Below are positions 19,288 through 27,306 of a DNA stretch of 64,000 nt, piece by piece. Position numbers and translations under genes: made by a program. The stretch spans positions 30,759-94,758 of the forward strand of contig NZ_JANLOD010000052.1 of the NCBI RefSeq assembly GCF_025466085.1, read 5' to 3'. The stretch's first letter is position 1. Each line of letters starts with the position of its first letter. Source of the stretch: Pseudomonas sp. 14P_8.1_Bac3. GTDB taxonomy: Bacteria; Pseudomonadota; Gammaproteobacteria; Pseudomonadales; Pseudomonadaceae. The notes under the pieces were generated by a model, which did not search any database, was not told the DNA's origin, and worked only from the letters and a program-made list of their open reading frames with translations.

Positions 19288-20268
19288 ATGTCATTTTCAG
19301 AGCCGGCAGGACCGCTTGAGATTGCCGATTATCGTTCCATGGGTGGGAAGGACGAATCCTGGCTGGCGCAAGCGACGCGAATCGATGCCCAGGTCGCGCA
19401 ATATTTTCTGGTGAGTGCGCGCTGTGGCTGTTTCATGCAAGCCGCTCGGAGCCTCAACGTCAAGCCGGTGCTGATGCGCAAGCATCTGGCGCAATTGGAA
19501 GAACAACTGCAGCGGTCGCTGTTCAGGTTCAAGGACAGTACATTGACCCTTAGCCGCGACGGACAGCAGCTTCAAGCACAATTGACGGCGCTGGCCCATG
19601 ATCGCGAGCTGCCAGTGATCGAGAGGCCCCTGATCCGGTTGGCCGTGGCTGAAACAATCCTGCATGACATCCTTGGGCGAGATCTGATTTCGCTGCTGCG
19701 ACGCAACGCCAGCATGCGTCTGGATATCATCACCCTTGACAGCGAGTTGTCGGTGCAAGCCGTCAGCGCCGATGTCGTGGTCTGGCTGGCCGGCACGGAC
19801 TCCTGGCTGCCGGGCCCAAGCTTTGCCGCCAGCGAAACCTGGCCGCTGGCGCGGCTCGACTACCTGCCCCACATCGCCAAGCGTTATTCACGCGTCACCT
19901 CGCGCCCCGACAGCGTCGAAGACCTCGCGGATTTCCTGTTGGTGCAATGGCAGCATGACCGGCAAATCGAGGGTTTTCAGCCATGGAATGACCTGGTGGA
20001 ACAGCGTCTGGCCGGGGTCGTGCAGTTGTATTCCTATGAACTGATGCTGGAGATGATCCGCTGCAGTGCCTGCATCGGCCTGTTGCCCGGCTACATCCGC
20101 CACTTCGACCGCGGGCTGACCGGTTTACCCAAATTGTTCAACCAGTCGATGCAGCGTCAGGTGTGGATGGCGGTGAATGCGCAGTCCGCGGATGACGGGC
20201 AGGTGCAGATGATCGTGGAACTGATCCGCAATACGTTCACTGAGCGGCATGACTGGTTCGAGAGCTGA
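19288..20268 (+). CDS. LysR-family transcriptional regulator
   Basis: DNA-binding regulator of 326 residues. An unusual N-terminal tail of about 30 residues precedes the winged helix-turn-helix (about 32-92: QYFLVSARCGCFMQAARSL, KHLAQLEEQLQRSLF). The effector domain covers about 100-310, with LARLDYLPHIAKRY and CIGLLPGYIRHFD as in LysR proteins. It ends the + strand cluster and lies 51 bases after the isomerase gene with CAGGGAG upstream, so it may be in the same transcript and regulate it. The effector is unknown. Confidence 0.85.
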   Translation: MSFSEPAGPLEIADYRSMGGKDESWLAQATRIDAQVAQYFLVSARCGCFMQAARSLNVKPVLMRKHLAQLEEQLQRSLFRFKDSTLTLSRDGQQLQAQLTALAHDRELPVIERPLIRLAVAETILHDILGRDLISLLRRNASMRLDIITLDSELSVQAVSADVVVWLAGTDSWLPGPSFAASETWPLARLDYLPHIAKRYSRVTSRPDSVEDLADFLLVQWQHDRQIEGFQPWNDLVEQRLAGVVQLYSYELMLEMIRCSACIGLLPGYIRHFDRGLTGLPKLFNQSMQRQVWMAVNAQSADDGQVQMIVELIRNTFTERHDWFES

Positions 20269-20277
20269 CCGCCGTGC

Positions 20278-20304
20278 AAATGTGAGAGCAAGCCCGCTCC
20301 CACA
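20278..20304. repeat. Single REP arm, GTGGGAGCGGGCTTG family
   Basis: Degenerate element GTGAGAGCAAGCCCGCTCCCACA just after the LysR stop codon. The remaining bases up to 20510 hold no gene; the ribosome site AAAGGAAC of the next gene lies at their end. Confidence 0.6.
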
Positions 20305-20509
20305 ATTTGGTTATCTCCGACAACATTGGCCGGGAGCAGTTTTCCGCGCATCCGTCGCAGCCACGCCGGCAGTCTGGACAGGGCGCGTCTGCGTCGCCCG
20401 TCCAGCGCTGGCTGAATTCAGCGCCGTTCACGCGATTGGTCGTACGCCCGAGGCGCGCATCTGCCATGCTCGACGTCCGTAGCACTGCTTCAATCAAAGG
20501 AACACCGCA

Positions 20510-21004
20510 ATGGACGACGTACAGCAATTGGGCGAGATGCTTCGCCACTATGCAGACAGCGAAGCGCATAAAAAACAACTGTTCGAGTCGCAATCGGCCG
20601 TGTGGGCGACGCGCATCGGCGAGCTGTTCGATCAGATCCAGCAATGGCTGGCACCGGTCCAGGCACCGAACCTGCTGGAAGTGAGCCGTGAGGCCTATGT
20701 CGCCTCGGGTCCGAGCATTCCGCTGGAAACCTCGACGTTCAAGACCGAGAAGCTGGGGATTGTGATCGCCGGCAAACCTGTTGAGTTCGTGCCGGATGTG
20801 ATGGGCACGGGCGGGCAGATTTCCCTGGCTGTGATGGGCCTGACCGCGGCGCGGTACGGCAGCATTTCGCTGGTGTGCCTGCCGCCGTCAACCTCCTGGC
20901 AATGGCGCAAGACCAACGGCCTGAAAGACCCGGACACCTTTGCCTTCGATGCGAACTTCCTCGCGCAGCAGTTGCAGAGCCTGATTCCGCGGGATCGCGG
21001 CTGA
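20510..21004 (+). CDS. Hypothetical protein, 164 residues
   Basis: Not recognised. It has no signal peptide or membrane helix. The N-terminal half is helical (LGEMLRHYADSEAHKKQLF, GELFDQIQQWLAPVQ). The C-terminal half is beta-rich and includes GIVIAGKPVEFVPD, GGQISLAVMGL and ISLVCLPPSTSWQWRK. A good AAGGAACACCGCA leader precedes the ATG, and codon use is like the neighbours, so it is probably a real gene. It is isolated between REP elements, and its neighbours give no hint of function. Confidence 0.7.
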   Translation: MDDVQQLGEMLRHYADSEAHKKQLFESQSAVWATRIGELFDQIQQWLAPVQAPNLLEVSREAYVASGPSIPLETSTFKTEKLGIVIAGKPVEFVPDVMGTGGQISLAVMGLTAARYGSISLVCLPPSTSWQWRKTNGLKDPDTFAFDANFLAQQLQSLIPRDRG

Positions 21005-21027
21005 ACCTCTGACTCAACGCAACCCTC

Positions 21028-21187
21028 TTGTGGGAGCGAGCCTGCTCGCGAAGGGGCCGGCACATCCAGCATCCGTTGCGCCTGATACTGCGCCTTAGCG
21101 AGCAGCCTCGCTTCCACAGATGCCGTGTCATTCACTTAATGGTGAAAGGCGGGAATCGGTGGGAGCGGGCTTGCCCGCGAAGAGGCC
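21028..21187. repeat. Cluster of three REP arms, GTGGGAGCGGGCTTG family
   Basis: Three elements sit between two convergent genes: TGTGGGAGCGAGCCTGCTCG at 21028-21056, a diverged inverted arm at 21095-21120 (AGCGAGCAGCCTCGCTTCCACA), and GTGGGAGCGGGCTTGCCCGCG at 21158-21187. They may help stop converging transcripts from 20510 and 23570. Confidence 0.75.
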
Positions 21188-21203
21188 CGTGGATCTGCCC
21201 CAA

Positions 21204-23570
21204 TCACTTCAACGCCGGATCCGCCATGTTCATCTTCTTCCAGCCCTGCAACAGCACCTGGGCCTTGGGCTCCTGTCCGTTCTCCAGGTAGTACTGGATC
21301 AACGACAGCCGCGCATTGCGATTGGCCGGTTGGACTTTCAGCAGGCGTTCCAGCTCCGCGCAGGCCTCTTCGACCTTGCCGCTATCATGCAGCGCCACCG
21401 CCAGCACGTAACCGTATTGTGGGTTTTGCGGTTCCAGCGTGGCGGCCTTGCGCAGCACCGGCATGGCCTCGGCGGTTTTGCCGGCGCGTATCAGCGCCAG
21501 GCCCTGGGTGTGTTGCAACAGCGCCGCATCCGGGTGCGCTTTCAGGCTCTGCGTCAACAGGGCCTGCGCCTCCTGGGCTCGACCACTCGCTTCCAGCCAC
21601 TGCACCAGTGTCACCAGTGCGGGATGGAAATCCGGATCACGCTTTAGCGCAGTGCGCAGCAAGCCTTCGACTTCAGCGCTGCGACCATTGGCCTGATACA
21701 GCATGGCCAGGTTGAGGTTGGCTTCGGCGCGTTCGGCGAGGCTTTTTTGCACCGCTTCGTACTCGGCGATGGCAGCCTCCCAGTTGGCCTGGGCATTGCC
21801 CAGACCATTACGGGCGACGCTGAGCAAATCCCGTGCGGCAGCGATGCGCACGGCCTTCACCGGATCATTGAGCAGTGGCGTCAGCAGCGGCGCGCGCTCC
21901 GGAGGCGGCAGGAACGCACTGATCGCCCGCACGCCGCTCTCACGGACCTGCGGCGCCGAATGGCTCAAGGCCTGGGTCGCCAGTTTCAACGCCTGGTCGC
22001 TCGGGTATTGCGGCAATTCGGCCAGCAACGTCGCGCGCTGGATCGCCGGCAGGTCGCTGCGCTGCAATTGCTCATACAAGGCTGGCGCCGCGCCGGGCTG
22101 ACCGTTGCGGATCAGCCACAGGCTTTCGTCGTAGCGCGGCGACTGGGCGGTGGCGGTGCTGTTCCACAGCTTGAACTGCTCGGTGATGTTGTCGCCGGCC
22201 TTGCCCTGGTGACAGCTCAGGCAGGCGTCCGGCGTGCCGAGCTTTTGCGCTCGCTCGGGGTTGGGAATGCTGAAGCTGTGGTCGTGGCGGAAGTCGTTGC
22301 CCATGTAGAACTTGCCAGGCATGTGGCAATCCACGCATTGCGAACCGGGTTGGCCCATGGTGTGGCGGGTGTGTTCGATGGAGTCGTAGTTCTTCGCTTG
22401 CAGACCCTTGCCATCGACGCCCGCCACTGCGGTTTTGCCGGCGGTGTTGTGGCATTGCAGGCACACGCCATTGCCCGGCGCCTTGAGCTCGGTGCTATGC
22501 GGATTGTGGCAATTGCTGCAACGAACGCCCTTGTCGAACATCTTGCTCTGGGCAAAGGAGCCGTGTTCGAACACTTCATCCTTGATCTTGCCGTCCAGCG
22601 CGTACAACTCGCGGGTCAGGGTGCTCGGCAGGTAGTCATCCATCAGCCGTTTGCCGACGGTGAAGCCATCGCCCAGCGGTGCGCGACGGGCGTGACAGCG
22701 GGCGCAGGTTTCGATCTCGACCGTGGCGTCCTTGTCCTTGAGGTCGACGGCAAAACCGGCATGGATCAGGTCACCTTTTTTCGCGGTCCACTCCAAGTGA
22801 CTGGACGCGGGACCGTGGCACGCCTGGCAACCCACGCCGAGGCTGTTCCAGTGGCTGTCGAAGGTGTTTTTCGCCGCGTCGAAGTTGCGTTTGTAGCCGG
22901 TGGTGTGGCACTCGACGCACATGAAATTGGCGTTCTGGCTCGGCTTGCTCCAGTGCAGCGGATTCTTGAAGTTCACGCCCTGGCCCGGATAGAGGTGAAA
23001 CCAGCGATGCCTCTCGGTATCCCAGGCCACGCCCAACGCTTGCAAGCGACCTTCGCCGACCTCGATCAGATATTGCTGCAACGGCGCGATGCCAAAGGTG
23101 TAGGCCACCTTGAAGTCGGCATTCTTGCCATCGATGCCCGGCGTATTGACCCAGAATTCATCGTTTTTGCGCGAGAACCGCGTGGTTTCGTTTTCCGCCT
23201 TGAAGGTGACGTTGTTGAAATCGCCGAGCATCGTTTCGGCGGTGGCTTCCTGCATCGCCAATTGATGATGCGAGCCTTGCCAGTCCTTGACCTGTGCGCT
23301 GTGGCAGCCCTGGCACTGTTGCTCGTCGACCATCTGCGCCGGTGCGACGGCTGCTGCGGCTGCCACGGCTTGCGGTTTGCTCGGGGTGGCCACCGGGGGA
23401 GCGGGCGGCGCATAGGTCAGCGGCGCCGGTTGACTGCTGAACAGAAACCAGCCGATGCCGACGATGGCCAGGAGCAACACGCCGATGAGCGCAGGAAACA
23501 GGTAGCGAGAGACCGAGGTCGATGGCGAATCGGGAGTTGGTTGAGCCACTTTATTTTTATGTTTCGGCAT
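21204..23570 (-). CDS. Octaheme c-type cytochrome fused to HEAT-like and TPR repeats
   Basis: Membrane-anchored multiheme cytochrome of 788 residues. One N-terminal helix (about 22-44, YLFPALIGVLLLAIVGIGWF) anchors it facing the periplasm, followed by a Pro/Ala linker. Eight haem-binding motifs are visible: CQGCH 86, CVECH 218, CQACH 248, CARCH 289, CSNCH 351, CLQCH 370, CVDCH 412 and CLSCH 450. The arrangement resembles cytochrome c554-type proteins. The C-terminal half has HEAT-like helical repeats (about 500-610) then TPR repeats (about 620-775, e.g. NLAMLYQANGRSAEVEGLL). The ATG at 23570 is preferred over one 78 bases upstream because GGAAG lies five bases before it and the anchor follows. 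Redox partner and substrate are unknown. Confidence 0.87.
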   Translation of the reverse strand: MPKHKNKVAQPTPDSPSTSVSRYLFPALIGVLLLAIVGIGWFLFSSQPAPLTYAPPAPPVATPSKPQAVAAAAAVAPAQMVDEQQCQGCHSAQVKDWQGSHHQLAMQEATAETMLGDFNNVTFKAENETTRFSRKNDEFWVNTPGIDGKNADFKVAYTFGIAPLQQYLIEVGEGRLQALGVAWDTERHRWFHLYPGQGVNFKNPLHWSKPSQNANFMCVECHTTGYKRNFDAAKNTFDSHWNSLGVGCQACHGPASSHLEWTAKKGDLIHAGFAVDLKDKDATVEIETCARCHARRAPLGDGFTVGKRLMDDYLPSTLTRELYALDGKIKDEVFEHGSFAQSKMFDKGVRCSNCHNPHSTELKAPGNGVCLQCHNTAGKTAVAGVDGKGLQAKNYDSIEHTRHTMGQPGSQCVDCHMPGKFYMGNDFRHDHSFSIPNPERAQKLGTPDACLSCHQGKAGDNITEQFKLWNSTATAQSPRYDESLWLIRNGQPGAAPALYEQLQRSDLPAIQRATLLAELPQYPSDQALKLATQALSHSAPQVRESGVRAISAFLPPPERAPLLTPLLNDPVKAVRIAAARDLLSVARNGLGNAQANWEAAIAEYEAVQKSLAERAEANLNLAMLYQANGRSAEVEGLLRTALKRDPDFHPALVTLVQWLEASGRAQEAQALLTQSLKAHPDAALLQHTQGLALIRAGKTAEAMPVLRKAATLEPQNPQYGYVLAVALHDSGKVEEACAELERLLKVQPANRNARLSLIQYYLENGQEPKAQVLLQGWKKMNMADPALK

Positions 23571-23784
23571 TGCGACTTCCATGGTCCGGGTGCTTTTGCC
23601 GTCAGGCGCGCCTTCAGGCTCGGTGCAGCTTTGCCGGCTGGCCGGCATCTGTCAAATGACCGTTTTGATCCTCAGCGTGGCGTTGGATGAATATTCGGTT
23701 TTTTCCGAACAAAAGGCGCGGCATTGGCTATACCTGTTACACCCGTTTTCAAACCGCTGTCGACCGACTTACAGGAGTTACCGC
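23571..23784. promoter_or_regulatory. Divergent intergenic region
   Basis: Space between the divergently read cytochrome and lipoprotein genes, expected to hold both promoters. The only structure noticed is a small inverted repeat, TTCGG-TTTTT-CCGAA, at 23695-23709. No confident promoter boxes were found. Confidence 0.4.
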
Positions 23785-24456
23785 ATGAAGTTTGCATTAA
23801 TGATGAGCACGCTGTGCATTGCCTCGATCGGCGTGGTGGGTTGCGCCAGCAAGACCGTCGAACCTGACCAGTATTCCGGGTTTCTCAAGGATTACAGCCA
23901 ACTCAAGGAAGCCAAGTCACCGTCAGGCGCGGTGGTGATGCGCTGGGTCGATCCGAAGCTCGATGTCAGCAAATACACCAGCGTGTACGTGGAGCCGACC
24001 CAGCTCTATCCCAAGCCGCAACCGACCGTGAAAATCCCCCAATCCACTCTGAACGGGATCACCGGTTACTACGATCAGGCACTCAAGCGTGAGATCGGTA
24101 AATCCCTGCCGCTGGCTTCTGGCCCCGGCCCTGGCGTGATCGTGGTGCGTGCGGCGATCACAGCCGTCAGCAGCAAGACCGAGGGTTTGAAACCTTATGA
24201 AGTGATTCCGATTGCCTTGGTAGCGGCGGCGGTGAGTACCGCCAGCGGCATTCGCGATCAGGAGACTGACCTGGCTACCGAAGCGGTATTCCTCGATGGC
24301 GGCAACAACCATGTGCTGGCGCAGGTAGTGCGCAAGGGGACCGGCAAGCCACTGGAAAACGATTCGCAAGTGATGAAGGCTGATGATGTGAAAAGCGTGA
24401 TCGACGGTTGGGCTTCGGATATGCATCAGTCGTATTTGAAACTGAAATCCAAATGA
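23785..24456 (+). CDS. Lipoprotein, DUF3313-like
   Basis: Outer- or inner-membrane lipoprotein of 223 residues. The signal peptide ends in a lipobox, GVVGC, with Cys at about 20. The mature part (YSGFLKDYSQLKEAKSPSGA, VDPKLDVSKYTSVYVEP, VRAAITAVSSKTEG) matches the pattern of DUF3313 lipoproteins. The ATG at 23785 is chosen over an upstream in-frame ATG because it has CAGGAG before it and begins the signal peptide. It is divergent from the octaheme cytochrome. Function unknown. Confidence 0.85.
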   Translation: MKFALMMSTLCIASIGVVGCASKTVEPDQYSGFLKDYSQLKEAKSPSGAVVMRWVDPKLDVSKYTSVYVEPTQLYPKPQPTVKIPQSTLNGITGYYDQALKREIGKSLPLASGPGPGVIVVRAAITAVSSKTEGLKPYEVIPIALVAAAVSTASGIRDQETDLATEAVFLDGGNNHVLAQVVRKGTGKPLENDSQVMKADDVKSVIDGWASDMHQSYLKLKSK

Positions 24457-24472
24457 TGCGTTGCGGCTGATG

Positions 24473-24568
24473 GCCTCTTCGCGAGCAAGCCCGCTCCCAC
24501 AGTGGATCTGCAGTGCACACAAAAACGTGTACGGCAGCGATCACTGTGGGAGCGGGCTTGCTCGCGAA
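24473..24568. repeat. REP pair, GTGGGAGCGGGCTTG family
   Basis: Two near-perfect inverted arms, CCTCTTCGCGAGCAAGCCCG to the left and GTGGGAGCGGGCTTGCTCGC to the right, about 40 bases apart. They lie between convergent genes ending at 24456 and 24590. Confidence 0.85.
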
Positions 24569-24589
24569 TACGGACTGCCGGGCGCCGGA

Positions 24590-27106
24590 TCAATCCCCGA
24601 CAAACCACCGATAATACGGATTCCCGCCATCCCCGCGCATCACCTCACGAATATCCCTGGCCCATGCATCACGGTCGCCGTCATAGGCATGCAGGCTCGC
24701 CCGATAGAACTGCATCAGGCGCTGCTGGTGGGTGTTCATCCGTTCGACAAAGCCTGCATCGGCATTTACCAGCAGCGGTGGCTGACGTAGATCGAGCAGC
24801 GCCGGCAGGACGCGACTGATCTCCTTGGCACGTACCCACGGTGCATATTCGATACGCGGTTGATCGTCAGTTACCGGCGGCGCGTCGGCGGCGAAACGCT
24901 CGAGCCCGGCGCGATCGGTGACCCACGTCGCCAGTAACGCTGCCGCCGAGCCGATGCCCACGTCCTGCAAAGTGCTGCGAACGCTGTCCTGCTGGAAGCG
25001 CTGGCTGATTTTCGCCGCGTCCAGCTCAATCGGCTGCAGCGAGCCCACCAGCAGCATTTCGTGGAACTCGCTGGTCCACAATGTGGCGTACGGGAAGACG
25101 TCGAGAAAGCTGCGCACCAGCGAACGCGAGTCGTCGATGTTCTGTGTCGGCAACGGCAGCCACTGGGCCACCAGGCCTTGTTTCTCGAGGCGACTGGCGG
25201 CCAGTTGGTAGAAGTCCCGGGAGTAAAGGTTAACCACCCCGGCGGCGGAGGGCGGTGGCGGTTCGAGGGTGATCAGATCGTAGCGTTGCGGGTTGCGCAG
25301 CAGTTCCTGGCGTCCGTCGCGCAGACGCACATCGACGCCGGGATCAGCGGCTGCATTGAAGTTGCCTTTGAACAACGGCGCGGCTTTGACCACCGAAGGC
25401 AGCAATTCGGCCACCACCCGATGTTCCAGGCCCGGATAGCGGGTCAGGGCGCCTGCGGTGATGCCGGTGCCGAAACCGATCACCAGCGTTGAGCGCGGCT
25501 CGCCGTTATGGATCAGCAGCGGCAACAGCGCCTGAATGCGCATGTAGCGCAGGGACGGCATGGCGTCGCCGGTGTTCGACACACCCTGGATATACAAGCG
25601 CTGGAACGTCTTCTCGCCCTTGCCTTGGGTGACCACGGCCACGGTGCCGCCGCGGCCTTCTTCGTAGAACGCCAACGTCGCGTTGCGAGCGCCGGGCAGC
25701 AGGCCGGCGAGCTTGTTCACCGGAGTCAACACCGCCACCGCCACAGACAGCAGACCGATCGCCACAACCGCCTGACGCCGGCCTTTCTTCACGTGGTGAC
25801 CCTTGCGCACAGCAAAGTAGCCGATCCCGGCGGCGACCACTGCCAACAGCCCCAAGGTTCGCACCAGCCCTAACAATGGAATCAGCACAAACCCGCAGAG
25901 CATCACCCCGATAATCCCGCCGAGGGTGTTGAACGCGACCACGGCGCCGACATCCTGACCGACGTGCTCTCGTCCAACGCTAAGGCGCAAGGCCAGGGGG
26001 AACGCCGCACCGAGCAGTAAGGTCGGCACGAACACGATGCTCATGGCCGCGACGGCAAATCGGGCACTCATGCCCAGCAATTCACTCGCGCCCAACGACA
26101 GGACCCAGGCTTCGGCCAGGCTTTGCCCGAGCACCAGCCAGCGGCCGAGCAGGGCGATTTCCAGTAATGCGACCAACCCGGCACCGGCGATCAGCAAACC
26201 GAACACGCCCCACGGATCACGAATCCGCTCCACGCGACGGGCCAGCAGGATGCTGCCGAGAAACAACCCGGTGAGGTAGGTCGCCAGCACCACGGCAAAC
26301 GCGTAGGTGCGGGTACTCATGAATTGCACGATGGATTGCGACCAGACCACTTCGTAACCCAGGGCTACGCCACCGGCGATCGAATACAGCCACAAGGCGA
26401 GACGGTGCGGCGCCTTGGCGGACGGGTGCTTTGCCGCCGCGACGATCGGCGCCGAACGCTGGCGTTGAAACCACAGGGCACCGACGGCGGCCAGCAGGTT
26501 GAGCATCGCTGCGGCCAACGCACTGCCGCGCACGCCCAGGGTGGCAATCAGCACGAACGCCGCGAGCAGGGTGCCGGCGATGGCCCCTGCGGTGTTCGCC
26601 GCATAGAGTTGGCCACCCGCCTTGCCCAGTTGCTGCGGATCGGCGGCCAACGAGCGAACCAGCACTGGCAAGGTGCCGCCCATCAGCAATGCCGGGACGC
26701 CCACCAGCGCGAAGGGCAACAGCCAGGCCACCACGCCGATCTGTTGCTCCAGCCAGGCAAACGGGCTGGCGGCGAGGCTCAGGGCGAAGGTCGCGCCGAC
26801 ACCCAGCACGGCCACCGCCACTTCCAGTCCCGCATAAAGCAGCGCCGGTTGCTGCACGCGATCGGCCCAGCGTCCGAACAACAAGCCTCCCAAAGCCAGG
26901 CCGGCAAAAAAAGCGCTGATGCCGGTGGTGATCGCGTACACCTCGACGCCGACCACCAACGACAGTTGCTTGATCCACAGCACCTGATACACCAGCGCCG
27001 CGGCACCGGAGACGAACAGCAGCAAGGCCGGGATCAACAACGCCGGTGACGTTGCGGTTTGTGGAGCAGGTATAGCCGACGACTTGCTGGCGACACGTGA
27101 GGACAT
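24590..27106 (-). CDS. Polytopic membrane protein fused to spermidine-synthase-like domain
   Basis: Integral membrane protein of 838 residues. The N-terminal two thirds hold many hydrophobic helices (from about residue 22, e.g. ALLLFVSGAAALVYQVLWIK; PFALVGVPALLMGGTLPVLV) in an MFS-like layout. The C-terminal third (about 510-800) has a class I methyltransferase/aminopropyltransferase fold, with the nucleotide-binding loop VIGFGTGITAGAL and a DGRQELL segment. The catalytic YDxxxxD motif of true spermidine synthases reads YDLITLEPPPPSAAG, so the usual Asp is missing and polyamine synthesis is doubtful. The family is known as fused MFS/spermidine synthase and its substrate is generally unknown. 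It lies downstream of the sulfatase gene, separated by a hairpin and a REP pair. Confidence 0.82.
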   Translation of the reverse strand: MSSRVASKSSAIPAPQTATSPALLIPALLLFVSGAAALVYQVLWIKQLSLVVGVEVYAITTGISAFFAGLALGGLLFGRWADRVQQPALLYAGLEVAVAVLGVGATFALSLAASPFAWLEQQIGVVAWLLPFALVGVPALLMGGTLPVLVRSLAADPQQLGKAGGQLYAANTAGAIAGTLLAAFVLIATLGVRGSALAAAMLNLLAAVGALWFQRQRSAPIVAAAKHPSAKAPHRLALWLYSIAGGVALGYEVVWSQSIVQFMSTRTYAFAVVLATYLTGLFLGSILLARRVERIRDPWGVFGLLIAGAGLVALLEIALLGRWLVLGQSLAEAWVLSLGASELLGMSARFAVAAMSIVFVPTLLLGAAFPLALRLSVGREHVGQDVGAVVAFNTLGGIIGVMLCGFVLIPLLGLVRTLGLLAVVAAGIGYFAVRKGHHVKKGRRQAVVAIGLLSVAVAVLTPVNKLAGLLPGARNATLAFYEEGRGGTVAVVTQGKGEKTFQRLYIQGVSNTGDAMPSLRYMRIQALLPLLIHNGEPRSTLVIGFGTGITAGALTRYPGLEHRVVAELLPSVVKAAPLFKGNFNAAADPGVDVRLRDGRQELLRNPQRYDLITLEPPPPSAAGVVNLYSRDFYQLAASRLEKQGLVAQWLPLPTQNIDDSRSLVRSFLDVFPYATLWTSEFHEMLLVGSLQPIELDAAKISQRFQQDSVRSTLQDVGIGSAAALLATWVTDRAGLERFAADAPPVTDDQPRIEYAPWVRAKEISRVLPALLDLRQPPLLVNADAGFVERMNTHQQRLMQFYRASLHAYDGDRDAWARDIREVMRGDGGNPYYRWFVGD

Positions 27107-27149
27107 AAGTCTGTTGCCTTGACCAAAAAATTAGAAATGACCACAAGCC

Positions 27150-27245
27150 CCTGTAGGAGCCAGCTTGCTGGCGATCGAGGTTTGCCAGTCGATAAATCAG
27201 TGACCTGACCCACCGCCATCGCCAGCAAGCCGGCTCCTACAGAGG
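27150..27245. repeat. REP pair, GTAGGAGC family
   Basis: Inverted arms CCTGTAGGAGCCAGCTTGCT and its complement GCCAGCAAGCCGGCTCCTAC, about 40 bases apart, between the sulfatase and the spermidine-synthase-like gene. Confidence 0.85.
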
Positions 27246-27268
27246 GTACGTAACACGTGGGAAACAGG

Positions 27269-27294
27269 GCCGCTCGCCGGTGAGGGCGAGCGGC
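27269..27294 (-). terminator. Hairpin after the sulfatase gene
   Basis: Perfect 10-bp stem, GCCGCTCGCC/GGCGAGCGGC, with a 6-base loop, 13 bases beyond the sulfatase stop. The following sequence on the - strand, CCTGTTTC, has only a weak T tract, so termination may be partial. Confidence 0.6.
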
Positions 27295-27306
27295 GGTCTC
27301 GCGGTC

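Noticed and set aside
21747..23690. Long open frame of 647 codons on the + strand
   Set aside because: It is the complement of the octaheme cytochrome gene; the haem motifs and codon pattern belong to the - strand.
24590..27106. True spermidine synthase
   Set aside because: The catalytic aspartate motif is not present and no polyamine genes are nearby.
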